From Clostridia bacterium (lineage in GTDB: Bacteria > Bacillota > Clostridia > Oscillospirales > Acutalibacteraceae), in assembly GCA_017436285.1 (NCBI GenBank), contig JAFSDL010000030.1, forward strand, positions 49,088 through 113,087: a stretch of DNA of 64,000 nt. Direction: 5' to 3'. The position numbers and the translations under genes are program-made. Below, piece after piece: positions 23,389 to 32,160 of this stretch. A model generated the notes under the pieces. That model did not search any database and was not told the origin of the DNA. It saw nothing but the letters and a program-made list of their open reading frames with translations. Position 1 is the stretch's first letter; the number at the start of each line of letters is the position of its first letter.

Positions 23389-25752
23389 TTAGCACATTAC
23401 TGTTGAAGCGGGGTCAAGTCGGCGGATGATATCCTGCTGAATTGCAGGGGAAAGGTCAAGAAAGTTAACGAATGTTCCGTGAATTCTCATAATATAAACT
23501 CCACTGGGAGCATATTTTTTCGGCTCTGCAAGAACCTTTTTGAGAATTTCTGCAGTTGTTACATTAACATAAAGATAGAAGGGGGAAACATTCTCATTAA
23601 GCTCGTTGAAGAACAAGGGCTTCATAACCTTATCGCGGAATTCAACGCCCTTACCTTCGTAATTATCGCTTGTGAAATATTTGGGGTCAATACCAAAGTG
23701 AGAAGCATAGCCACCGCACATTTTATTAAAGGGCAATTTCATAAGTGAAAGGGTACGGAAGCCGAGACCGTTCTGTGCTTCACCATAGAGAGGGTCAACA
23801 CCATAGCCAAGCATATCTCTTGACTTTCTTCCGCAGGGAAGTGCACCAACCCAATAGCCATATAAAAGGTGAGTTGAGGGGGTTGAAAAGTCGGGACGGA
23901 AATTGTTGCCAAGATAATTTTTTTGCGCTCTTACCATATCGGCAATTTTTGAGGCTACCTCTGCAGCTTCGTTGTCAACATTTTCAATATTGTTACCGAA
24001 TTTATCTGCAGACATTAAGAATTCGCGAAGCTCCTCGTAGCCTTCGAAATTGCATTTTAAAGCATCAAGAAGCTTTTGGGCATCCTCGGGACGCTCGTTG
24101 ATAAGCTTGTCAATTGCAATAAATGAATCTGCAACAACGCTTGTGCCGTGAATAAGGCAACCGCTACCATTGTATTTTGTGCCCTGATGAGTGATATCGC
24201 GGGTATCATATCCGCTTTCAATACCACCCATAACTGTGCTGAGGAAGGGCACGGGAAGATGTGAAATTGCACGGGAGCAACCGTTTGCAGCTTTCACCAT
24301 TTCGTCACAGTAATACTGTGCATTTTTATAGAAGCGCTCTCTTACATTTTTAAGAGCAGTTAAAGCATCGGTTTCTTCACAAACTGTTCCGATATATTCA
24401 CCTGTAATAGTGGAATAACCATTGTTGAGAGTAAGCTCAAGCACCTTGCCTAAATTAAACCAGCTATTAGTTGTGTTGGCATTATCCTTGCCCATAATAA
24501 GAGGCTCCTGACAGCCTGCAATTGAGGTGTCGGCAATATCGTCAATATCAATTCCCGCTTCAGAAAGAACTGTATAAAGAGAATCATCATTGAAGAACGA
24601 TGGTGTAAGGCAACCGGGGGTGAAAAGGAATCTGCCAAGCTCACTATAAAGCTTCTCGGGAGTGTTTTTATGAAGCTTCACAGAAAGAATAGGTTGAGGG
24701 AGATTCATTTCATAATATGCATCAAGAAGAGCATAGGTAGATGCATTTGTAAGGTCGTTACCGTCTTTATCGCGACCGCTTACAATAAGATTCTGAGAAA
24801 TTGCCCAGCTTCTGTCACCAACATTGAAGAATACAAGAAAATGCTTGAAAAGTGCAGCAGCTTCCTCTCTTGAAAGACTGTCATTTGCTCTGTATGGCTC
24901 GAAAATTCTGTCCGCATTGCCAACGGAGAACGCAAAGGGGTTAGGTGCTTGCTCAAGGCACATTGTTTGCCAGAGAAGAATATAGCTCTGAATTGCTTCA
25001 AAGAGTGTTTCTGCGCCATTTTCGGGAACCTTTGCGAGAGTATCAACAAGAAGCTTAAGCTCGTCTTTTCTTTCGCCCTCTGCAGCAGCTAACTTTTCTT
25101 CTGCAATTTCTTTATATCTTTTTGCAAGAATAAGAGCACATTCCAAAGCGATTTTCATTGCCTCGTAGTTATCGTTTTGCTCGTCATTTGCAGTTTTCTG
25201 TTGCTCTTCAATATCAGCAAGCATCTTTTTGATGCCGTATTTTAATGCATAGCGCATATCGGGGATAAGGTGACCTGTTACCTGCTCAACAAAGAATGCA
25301 ACCTCACCTGTAAGCTTTTCGCAAGAGTTATAAACTGCAGAAAGAGTTTTAACATAATCGGTCTGTTTATCAAGCTCACGAAGAGCCTCAATGCGCTCCT
25401 TGGGAAACTCTTCAGTTGGGTCAATATCATTATAAACTGCGGTTGGGTCGCAATAGCCTGCAAAGGTTTCAACTCTGAAGCTGGGGTTTATAAGCGCATA
25501 GCTTCTTGCAAATGCATCTCTCTGAGTGCCTGCAAAAATTGCATAATCACTAATTGATAAGGGCAGAACCTTTATCGCCTCTCTGAATTTTTCTGCAGCT
25601 CTTCTCATAGGTGGAAGTGAGCAGTATTTTTCATCAACCTTCTGCTCAGCCTCTTTAATAATAAACCAACCTTCAAGATGATTTATTGCGCGCTCCTCCT
25701 TGAAAAGAAGATTAGCCTTTTCAGTTGTTTTTATAGGGTCAAAATTATACAT
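23389..25752 (-). CDS. Glycyl-radical enzyme of the PFL family, unknown substrate
   Basis: A 787-residue oxygen-sensitive radical enzyme. The active-site loop reads SIAGCQEP, with the thiyl Cys at residue 414 and Glu two residues later; Cys-x-Glu is the arrangement of dehydratase/lyase-type members (glycerol, choline and isethionate enzymes) rather than of pyruvate formate-lyase, which uses Cys-Cys. The C-terminal glycyl loop is RIHGTFVNF with the radical Gly at 759, followed by LSPAIQQDIIRR. This aligns with the usual RVxGY loop but has Thr after the Gly. The ATG at 25752 follows TGAGG (25765-25761); a GTG at 25761 is less likely. Encoded between its activase and a sugar kinase. The substrate is probably a polyol, ketose or related compound (inference). 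Confidence 0.85.
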   Translation of the reverse strand: MYNFDPIKTTEKANLLFKEERAINHLEGWFIIKEAEQKVDEKYCSLPPMRRAAEKFREAIKVLPLSISDYAIFAGTQRDAFARSYALINPSFRVETFAGYCDPTAVYNDIDPTEEFPKERIEALRELDKQTDYVKTLSAVYNSCEKLTGEVAFFVEQVTGHLIPDMRYALKYGIKKMLADIEEQQKTANDEQNDNYEAMKIALECALILAKRYKEIAEEKLAAAEGERKDELKLLVDTLAKVPENGAETLFEAIQSYILLWQTMCLEQAPNPFAFSVGNADRIFEPYRANDSLSREEAAALFKHFLVFFNVGDRSWAISQNLIVSGRDKDGNDLTNASTYALLDAYYEMNLPQPILSVKLHKNTPEKLYSELGRFLFTPGCLTPSFFNDDSLYTVLSEAGIDIDDIADTSIAGCQEPLIMGKDNANTTNSWFNLGKVLELTLNNGYSTITGEYIGTVCEETDALTALKNVRERFYKNAQYYCDEMVKAANGCSRAISHLPVPFLSTVMGGIESGYDTRDITHQGTKYNGSGCLIHGTSVVADSFIAIDKLINERPEDAQKLLDALKCNFEGYEELREFLMSADKFGNNIENVDNEAAEVASKIADMVRAQKNYLGNNFRPDFSTPSTHLLYGYWVGALPCGRKSRDMLGYGVDPLYGEAQNGLGFRTLSLMKLPFNKMCGGYASHFGIDPKYFTSDNYEGKGVEFRDKVMKPLFFNELNENVSPFYLYVNVTTAEILKKVLAEPKKYAPSGVYIMRIHGTFVNFLDLSPAIQQDIIRRLDPASTVMC

Positions 25753-25762
25753 AACAAGCACC

Positions 25763-26512
25763 TCAAGTGTGAATTAAATTCAGGTTATTTTTCTTGATTT
25801 CTTCGGCAAGAATTTTCACATCTTCGGGAGAGACAAATCCATTTTCTATGGTGTAAATCTTGCCTTGCTTTTCATATTTTTCTTTGCCGAATTCGTGGTA
25901 TGTGAGTATCTCGAAATACAGATTTTCATTACCGCTTTTTTCATATAATTTCTTGAAAAAATCTGCAAATAAAACTGCATTTTTCTTACCATTGTTAAAG
26001 TCGTTAATAAGGGGGATTCGTATAAGCAGAGGCTTTCCTGTTTGGGCTCTGAAAAAAAGATTTTCTTTTATGACTTCAATATCTGCACCTGTAACCTCTT
26101 TTAATTTTTCAGGGTCAGGAGATTTGAAATCCGCAATCATATAATCAACTACTTCAAAAATTTCTTTGCAGTTTTTTAATGATGCATTTGTTTCAATGCA
26201 GGAGTTAATATTGTTTTCCCTTAATTGCTCTAAAAGTGATTGAACACTGTCTTTTTGACAGGTAACCTCGCCACCTGTAAGGGTAACACCGCCACCGTCA
26301 AAGTACATCATCTTGCAGGAAATTGCTTCCTTTACAATGGCTTCGATTGTCACAGGTGTGGCGTTCTTTGTGATTTCCATTCCCTCGGGGTTTGAGCACC
26401 AGGGGCATTTTAAATTGCATCCAGCAAGGTGATAAACAAGACGGTTACCCGGCCCATCCTGAGAATAGTTGAAGCCCTTTTGGAAAATGTATATTTCGTT
26501 TTCTTTTCTCAA
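25763..26512 (-). CDS. Glycyl-radical enzyme activase (radical SAM)
   Basis: A 249-residue radical SAM enzyme that installs the glycyl radical on its partner. The iron-sulfur motif is CNLKCPWC (Cys32, Cys36, Cys39), followed by the GGGVTLTGGEV segment that binds SAM and the RIPLINDFN strand. The length is that of the short PflA type: there is no inserted ferredoxin-like two-cluster domain seen in many dehydratase activases. The start is uncertain: the only usable codon is TTG at 26512, and GAGGG (26518-26514) lies very close to it. It is first in the operon, 10 nt before the enzyme gene. Confidence 0.88.
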   Translation of the reverse strand: MRKENEIYIFQKGFNYSQDGPGNRLVYHLAGCNLKCPWCSNPEGMEITKNATPVTIEAIVKEAISCKMMYFDGGGVTLTGGEVTCQKDSVQSLLEQLRENNINSCIETNASLKNCKEIFEVVDYMIADFKSPDPEKLKEVTGADIEVIKENLFFRAQTGKPLLIRIPLINDFNNGKKNAVLFADFFKKLYEKSGNENLYFEILTYHEFGKEKYEKQGKIYTIENGFVSPEDVKILAEEIKKNNLNLIHT

Positions 26513-26552
26513 TCCCTCACCGCCCCGCGTTTAATATACAATATAATGTTTT

Positions 26553-26581
26553 ATTTTACACTATAAAATGGTGATATTCAA
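26553..26581 (-). promoter_or_regulatory. Candidate promoter of the glycyl-radical enzyme operon
   Basis: Read on the minus strand: TTGAAT (26581-26576), a 17-bp spacer, TAAAAT (26558-26553), about 40 bp before the activase start. The intervening sequence is AT-rich with no clear operator. The region 26582-26766 shows nothing else I can name. Confidence 0.4.
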
Positions 26582-26766
26582 CATTTATTCTTCGTCACAT
26601 TGACAAACTTAGGTTTTCAGTTTTGGGCATTTTAACAAAATGCAAAAACAAGCGGATTTTTTCTTGTTTAGAATGGTTTTTTGTGTTACAATATTTTTTA
26701 GTCAAACTCAACAAAAATGCCTTGATTTATGTGCTGAAAAATGGCGTTCGGAAAGCAGAGTTTCTA

Positions 26767-26795
26767 TTGACTTTTCAGTGTGGTTTTGGTATCAT
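26767..26795 (+). promoter_or_regulatory. Promoter of the pyr-pur supercluster
   Basis: TTGACT (26767-26772), a spacer of exactly 17 bp and TATCAT (26790-26795). Transcription would begin around 26802, just before the PyrR-type hairpin. Confidence 0.7.
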
Positions 26796-26803
26796 AAATA
26801 AGG

Positions 26804-26834
26804 TCTTTAAGTCGGTACAGAGAGATCGGCAAGA
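26804..26834 (+). promoter_or_regulatory. Putative PyrR-binding hairpin in the pyr leader
   Basis: An upper stem GTCGGT/ATCGGC (26811-26816, 26825-26830) closes the loop ACAGAGAG, which fits the CNGNGAG loop of PyrR-binding RNA. A lower stem TCTT/AAGA (26804-26807, 26831-26834) is offset by an internal bulge on the 5' side, as in known sites. UMP/UTP-bound PyrR would favour termination downstream. No pyrR gene lies in the window. Confidence 0.65.
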
Positions 26835-26890
26835 TTGAATTATGAATATGTGGGTACAGTGAATACTGTATCAATGTTTTTGTGTGTTCA

Positions 26891-26920
26891 GCCTTGCCAA
26901 TGTGCAAGGCTTTTGTTTTT
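26891..26920 (+). terminator. Leader attenuator of the pyr operon
   Basis: GCCTTGC (26891-26897) and GCAAGGC (26904-26910) form a 7-bp hairpin followed by TTTTGTTTTT. It lies between the PyrR-type site and pyrC, so it fits transcription attenuation. The competing antiterminator was not resolved; a TACAGT/ACTGTA hairpin at about 26853-26868 lies between. Confidence 0.75.
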
Positions 26921-26968
26921 ACCTCCCTGACGGGAGATAATGGAATTAAAATACAGAAGGGTATTATT

Positions 26969-28201
26969 ATGTTACAGCAACTCAAGGCAAAAACAATAAA
27001 TATGGCTGCAATGAAAAAGGTCGGTTCTCCCTCCTTTTATGTAGATGTTGCGGCGCATTTGTCTTCTTGTCCTGCTCTTTCTGTTTTCAATTGTGATAAA
27101 TATTTTATATTTCCCGGTTTTTGCGATGTGCATGTGCATTTTCGTGAGCCGGGTTTTTCTTATAAAGAAACGATTGAAACAGGTTGCAAGGCTTCTGCAA
27201 GAGGTGGCTATACCGCAGTTTGCACAATGCCAAACCTGAACCCCGTTCCTGATACAGCCGAGCATCTTAAAGAACAAACAGACATAATCAAAAAAGATGC
27301 AACAATAAATGTTTATCCCTATGCTTCAATAACAATCGGTCAGAAGGGTGAAGAGCTTTCTGAAATGAAGGCTATGGCGGGAAATGCAATCGCTTTTTCT
27401 GATGATGGCAGAGGAGTTCAGAGTGAAGAGCTTATGCGTCAGGCAATGCTTGAAGCAAAAGCTTTAGGCAAAATGATAGTTGCTCACTGCGAAGATAATT
27501 CACTTTTGTTCGGCGGTTATATTCACGATGGTGATTACTGCAAGGAGCATAGCCACAAGGGTATTTGCAGTGAAAGTGAATGGAAGCCTATTGAAAGAGA
27601 TTTGGAATTGGTGAAGGAGACAGGTTGCAAATACCACGTTTGCCACATTTCAACAAAAGAAAGTGTTGAGCTTATAAGAAAAGCTAAAGCCGAGGGCTTG
27701 GATGTAACCTGCGAAACAGGTCCACATTACCTTGTGCTTGATGATAGTGTTTTGCAGGAAGACGGAAGATTTAAAATGAATCCGCCCCTTCGCTCAAGAG
27801 AGGACAAGCTCGCTTTGATTGAGGGTATAAAGGACGGAACTATTGATATGATAGCCACCGACCACGCACCTCATTCTGCAGAAGAAAAAAGCAAGGGCCT
27901 TGCGGGAAGTGCATTCGGAGTTGTGGGAATTGAAACCGCATTTCAGATTATGTACACCCACTTTGTTGAAACAGGGGAGCTTACACTGGAAAAGGTTATA
28001 GAGCTTCTTGCAATAAATCCCCGTGAAAGATTCGGAATACCACTTGGCACGGATTTCACAGTATGGGATTTAGAAAAAGAAAATGTTATAAAACCTGAAG
28101 ATTTTCTTTCAAAAGGAAGAGCAACACCTTTTGAAAATATGAAGGTTAAGGGCGAATGTATACTTACGGTTTGTAACGGAAAAGTTGCTTACACTAAATG
28201 A
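26969..28201 (+). CDS. pyrC: Dihydroorotase
   Basis: A 410-residue zinc amidohydrolase that cyclises carbamoyl-aspartate to dihydroorotate. Motifs: DVHVHFREPG (first metal His pair and substrate Arg), AHCEDN, CHIS, and ATDHAPHS near the end (metal Asp). Length and motifs are those of the class I bacterial enzyme. The ATG at 26969 follows AGAAGGG (26955-26961); an upstream in-frame extension reads the leader RNA and is rejected. First gene of the pyrimidine part of the cluster. Confidence 0.92.
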   Translation: MLQQLKAKTINMAAMKKVGSPSFYVDVAAHLSSCPALSVFNCDKYFIFPGFCDVHVHFREPGFSYKETIETGCKASARGGYTAVCTMPNLNPVPDTAEHLKEQTDIIKKDATINVYPYASITIGQKGEELSEMKAMAGNAIAFSDDGRGVQSEELMRQAMLEAKALGKMIVAHCEDNSLLFGGYIHDGDYCKEHSHKGICSESEWKPIERDLELVKETGCKYHVCHISTKESVELIRKAKAEGLDVTCETGPHYLVLDDSVLQEDGRFKMNPPLRSREDKLALIEGIKDGTIDMIATDHAPHSAEEKSKGLAGSAFGVVGIETAFQIMYTHFVETGELTLEKVIELLAINPRERFGIPLGTDFTVWDLEKENVIKPEDFLSKGRATPFENMKVKGECILTVCNGKVAYTK

Positions 28202-28240
28202 GTTAATAATTTACGATGATATATATTTGGAGGAAAATTT

Positions 28241-31200
28241 ATGGCAAAGAGAACAGACATTAAAAAGGTTTTGATTATAGGTTCAGGTCCTATTGTTATC
28301 GGTCAGGCTGCAGAGTTTGACTATGCAGGTACTCAGGCTTGCCTGGCACTTAAAGAGGAGGGTTACGAGGTTGTTCTTGTTAACTCTAACCCTGCAACAA
28401 TTATGACTGATACCATTATTGCTGATAAGGTTTATATGGAGCCCCTTACTCTTGAATATGTTGCAAAGATTATCCGTCACGAGCGTCCCGATGCTATTAT
28501 TCCCGGTATCGGTGGTCAGACAGGTCTTAACCTTGCAATGCAGCTTGAGAAAAAGGGTGTTCTTAAAGAGTGTGAGGTTCAGCTTCTCGGTACTTCAAGT
28601 GCTTCAATTGAACGCGCAGAGGACCGCGAAATGTTCAAGGAGCTTTGCGAATCCATAGGTGAGCCTGTTATTCCTTCAGAAATCACTTACTCTTTGGAGG
28701 AAGCAAAGGCAGCGGCAGCCCGCATTGGTTACCCCGTTGTTGTTCGTCCCGCATTTACCCTTGGTGGTACAGGTGGCGGCTTTGCTTATAATGAAGAGGA
28801 GCTTATTGAAATCGGTACAAACGCTTTCAAGCTTTCTCCCGTTCATCAGGCTCTTATTGAAAAATCCGTTAAGGGCTATAAGGAAATTGAGTTTGAGGTT
28901 ATGCGTGACTCCAACGACCACGCTATTACCATCTGCGGTATGGAAAACATTGACCCTGTTGGCGTTCATACAGGTGACTCCTGCGTTGTAGCACCTATTA
29001 TGACACTCAGCAAGGAAGATGAGAAGATGCTCAACGATTCAGCTATCAAGCTCATCAAGGAGCTTAAAATTGAAGGTGGCTGTAATGTTCAGTTTGCTCT
29101 TAACCCCCATACCTCCGAATACTATCTTATTGAGGTGAACCCCAGAGTTTCCCGTTCTTCTGCCCTTGCATCAAAGGCATCAGGCTATCCTATTGCCCGT
29201 GTTACTGCAAAAATTGCTGTTGGTATGGCACTTGAAGAAATTCAGATTGCTAACACTAACGCTGCATTCGAGCCCAGACTTGATTATGTTATTGCTAAAT
29301 TACCTCGTTTCCCCTTTGATAAATTCACATCTGCAACAAATAAGCTTGGCACCCAGATGAAAGCAACAGGCGAGATTATGGGTATCGGCTCAAACCTTGA
29401 GGAAGCACTCCTTAAGGGTATCCGTTCTCTTGAAATCGGTGCTAACCATATGTACCTTTCAAAGTTTGATAATATGAGCGTTGAAGAGCTTCTTGAGTAT
29501 ATTTCAGAGTTCCGTTCTGATAATATCTTCGCTATTGCAGAGCTTATCTATCACGGTGTTTCTATTGAAAAAATCCATGAGATTACAATGATTACCCCCT
29601 TCTTCCTTGAAGCAATTAAAAACATTATTGATATGGAAGAAACACTTCGTGTGAATAAAGATAACGATACTCTTGTTGCCGCAAAGAAGATGGGCTTTAG
29701 TGATAAATACATCGCTCGTCTCTGGAATTGTGATGAGCTTGATGTTTATAACAAGCGTAAAGAAATGAATCTGTTCCCTGTGTTCAAGATGGTTGACACC
29801 TGCCACACAAATGCATACATTCCTTATTTCTATTCTTCATACACAGGTGAGAACGCATCACGCCTTACAGACAGAAAGAAAATTATCGTTCTTGGTGCGG
29901 GTCCCATCCGTATCGGTCAGGGTGTTGAATTCGACTACTCAACAGTTCACGCTGTTATGACTATTAAAAATGCAGGCTACGAGGCTATTATTATCAACAA
30001 TAACCCCGAGACAGTTTCTACTGACTACACAACTGCGGATAAGCTTTATTTTGAGCCTCTTACTCCTGAGGATGTTATGAACATCGTAGAGTTTGAAAAG
30101 CCCGAGGGCGTTGTTGCTTCTCTCGGTGGTCAGACTGCTATCAACCTCGCACAGCCTCTTCATGACCGTGGAGTTAAGATTATCGGTACAGACTGTGCTG
30201 CTATTGACCGTGCAGAAGATCGTAACGCATTTGAAAACCTTCTTAATGAATTAAACATTCCTCGTGCAAAGGGTAAGGCAGTTACAAAGCTTGAGGATGG
30301 TATCGCAGCAGCTGCTGAAATCGGTTATCCTGTTCTTGTTCGTCCCTCCTTCGTTCTCGGCGGACGCGCTATGCAGATTGTTGCTAACGAAGAGCAGCTT
30401 CGTCACTACCTGAGAACTGCTGTTGAAATTGATGAGGACAAGCCCGTTCTTGTTGATAAATACATCTATGGTAAAGAGGTTGAAATTGACGCTATCTGCG
30501 ATGGCAGAGATGTTTTCGTTCCTGGTATTATGGAGCTTGTTGAAAAAACAGGTATTCACTCCGGTGACTCTATCAGCGTTTATCCCTCATTCAGCATCTC
30601 AGATAAGGTTAAGGGTATAATTCTTCAGTACGCAAAGAAACTTGGTCTCGGAATCGGAATTGTAGGTCTTTTCAACATTCAGTTTATTGTTGATGATAAA
30701 GATGATGTTTATATTATCGAGGTTAACCCCCGTTCTTCAAGAACTGTTCCCTTCCTTTCAAAAGCAACAGGCTACTCTCTTGCAGATATTGCAACAGAGG
30801 TTATTATGGGTAAGAGCCTTAAAGAGCAGGGTATCTTTGATATTTATCCCGCAGAAAAGAAGCGTTGGTATGTAAAGGTTCCTGTATTCTCGTTCAATAA
30901 AATCCGCGGACTTGATGCTTACCTTTCACCTGAAATGAAATCAACCGGTGAAGCAATCGGCTATGATGACAAATTGAACAGGGCTCTTTACAAGGCTCTT
31001 CAGGCTTCAGGTATGCATCTTCAGAACTATGGTACTGTTTTTGCAACAGTTGCTGATAAGGATAAGGCAGAGGCGCTTCCTCTTATCCGCCGATTCTATA
31101 AGCTTGGCTTCAATATTCAGGCAACTGAGGGTACTGCAAAATTCCTTAAGGAAAACGGAATCAGAACTCACGTTCTCGGCAAAATCAGCGAGGGAAGCAA

Positions 31201-31426
31201 TGAGGTTCCTGAAGCACTCCGTCAGGGTCATATTGCTTATGTTATCAATACAAAGGATATTAACGGCAGCAGCGAAAACAACAATGATGGTCACTTGATT
31301 CGCCGTTATGCTATTGAAAACAATGTAACAATATTCACAGCACTTGATACTGTAAATGTTCTTCTTGATGTTCTTGAGGATATCACACTTACAATTTCAA
31401 CTATTGATGCAGAAGGTAACTTATGA
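28241..31426 (+). CDS. carB: Carbamoyl-phosphate synthase large subunit
   Basis: A 1061-residue enzyme with two homologous ATP-grasp halves (about 1-400 and 545-930), an oligomerisation segment between them, and a C-terminal MGS-like regulatory domain. Each half opens with a nucleotide-binding start (LIIGSGPIVIGQAAEFDY; VLGAGPIRIGQGVEFDY). It makes carbamoyl phosphate from bicarbonate, ATP and ammonia delivered by the small subunit. GGAGG lies before the ATG. No carA gene is adjacent or elsewhere in the window. The stop overlaps the pyrK start by 4 bp. Confidence 0.96.
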   Translation: MAKRTDIKKVLIIGSGPIVIGQAAEFDYAGTQACLALKEEGYEVVLVNSNPATIMTDTIIADKVYMEPLTLEYVAKIIRHERPDAIIPGIGGQTGLNLAMQLEKKGVLKECEVQLLGTSSASIERAEDREMFKELCESIGEPVIPSEITYSLEEAKAAAARIGYPVVVRPAFTLGGTGGGFAYNEEELIEIGTNAFKLSPVHQALIEKSVKGYKEIEFEVMRDSNDHAITICGMENIDPVGVHTGDSCVVAPIMTLSKEDEKMLNDSAIKLIKELKIEGGCNVQFALNPHTSEYYLIEVNPRVSRSSALASKASGYPIARVTAKIAVGMALEEIQIANTNAAFEPRLDYVIAKLPRFPFDKFTSATNKLGTQMKATGEIMGIGSNLEEALLKGIRSLEIGANHMYLSKFDNMSVEELLEYISEFRSDNIFAIAELIYHGVSIEKIHEITMITPFFLEAIKNIIDMEETLRVNKDNDTLVAAKKMGFSDKYIARLWNCDELDVYNKRKEMNLFPVFKMVDTCHTNAYIPYFYSSYTGENASRLTDRKKIIVLGAGPIRIGQGVEFDYSTVHAVMTIKNAGYEAIIINNNPETVSTDYTTADKLYFEPLTPEDVMNIVEFEKPEGVVASLGGQTAINLAQPLHDRGVKIIGTDCAAIDRAEDRNAFENLLNELNIPRAKGKAVTKLEDGIAAAAEIGYPVLVRPSFVLGGRAMQIVANEEQLRHYLRTAVEIDEDKPVLVDKYIYGKEVEIDAICDGRDVFVPGIMELVEKTGIHSGDSISVYPSFSISDKVKGIILQYAKKLGLGIGIVGLFNIQFIVDDKDDVYIIEVNPRSSRTVPFLSKATGYSLADIATEVIMGKSLKEQGIFDIYPAEKKRWYVKVPVFSFNKIRGLDAYLSPEMKSTGEAIGYDDKLNRALYKALQASGMHLQNYGTVFATVADKDKAEALPLIRRFYKLGFNIQATEGTAKFLKENGIRTHVLGKISEGSNEVPEALRQGHIAYVINTKDINGSSENNNDGHLIRRYAIENNVTIFTALDTVNVLLDVLEDITLTISTIDAEGNL

Positions 31427-32160
31427 GAGAATCAATTTTTAAAATAATTGAAAATGCACCGCTTACTGAAACGGTGTTTAAAATGAAGCTTCAGGGAGAT
31501 GTGAGTGATATCACATCTTCCGGACAGTTTGTAAATATTAAATTGGACGGACTTTATCTTCGCAGACCCATTTCCGTTTGTGATAGTGAAGATGGTGTAC
31601 TCACTCTTATCTACAAGGTTGTTGGTAAGGGTACAGAGCAAATGTCAGAAATGATAGCAGGGGAAGAGCTTAATATTCTCACAGGTCTCGGCAATGGCTA
31701 TGACCTTTCTCTTGCCGGCGACAAGCCCTTGCTTTTAGGTGGTGGCGTTGGCGTTCCTCCTCTTTATATGCTTTGTAAAAAGCTTATTGCAGAGGGCAAA
31801 AAGGTAAGCGTTGTTCTTGGCTTCAATACTAAAGATGAAATTTTCTGTGAGGAAGATTTCAAAGCTCTTGGCGCAGAGGTTTTTGTTACAACTGTTGATG
31901 GCTCTTATGGCATCAAGGGTTTTGTAACAGACGCAATGAAGGAAATTGATTATACATATTTCTACACCTGTGGGCCCGAGCCTATGCTTAAAGCAATTTT
32001 TAAAGTGAGTGCTACAAGCGGTCAGTTCAGCTTTGAAGAAAGAATGGGCTGTGGCTTTGGTGCTTGTATGGGTTGCTCCTGTAAAACCGTTACAGGCTAC
32101 AAGAGAATCTGTAAAGACGGACCCGTGCTTAAAAAGGAGGAGATTTTATGGGCAGATTAA
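31423..32160 (+). CDS. pyrK: Dihydroorotate dehydrogenase electron-transfer subunit
   Basis: A 245-residue FAD/[2Fe-2S] protein that moves electrons from the PyrD flavin to NAD+. The FAD motif YLRRPISVCD, the NAD-binding LLLGGGVGVPPL and the C-terminal cluster cysteines (CGFGACMGCSC followed by RICKDGPV) are all visible. The ATGA overlap with carB and the 13-bp overlap with pyrD indicate translational coupling. Its presence makes the PyrD class 1B. Confidence 0.94.
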   Translation: MRESIFKIIENAPLTETVFKMKLQGDVSDITSSGQFVNIKLDGLYLRRPISVCDSEDGVLTLIYKVVGKGTEQMSEMIAGEELNILTGLGNGYDLSLAGDKPLLLGGGVGVPPLYMLCKKLIAEGKKVSVVLGFNTKDEIFCEEDFKALGAEVFVTTVDGSYGIKGFVTDAMKEIDYTYFYTCGPEPMLKAIFKVSATSGQFSFEERMGCGFGACMGCSCKTVTGYKRICKDGPVLKKEEILWAD

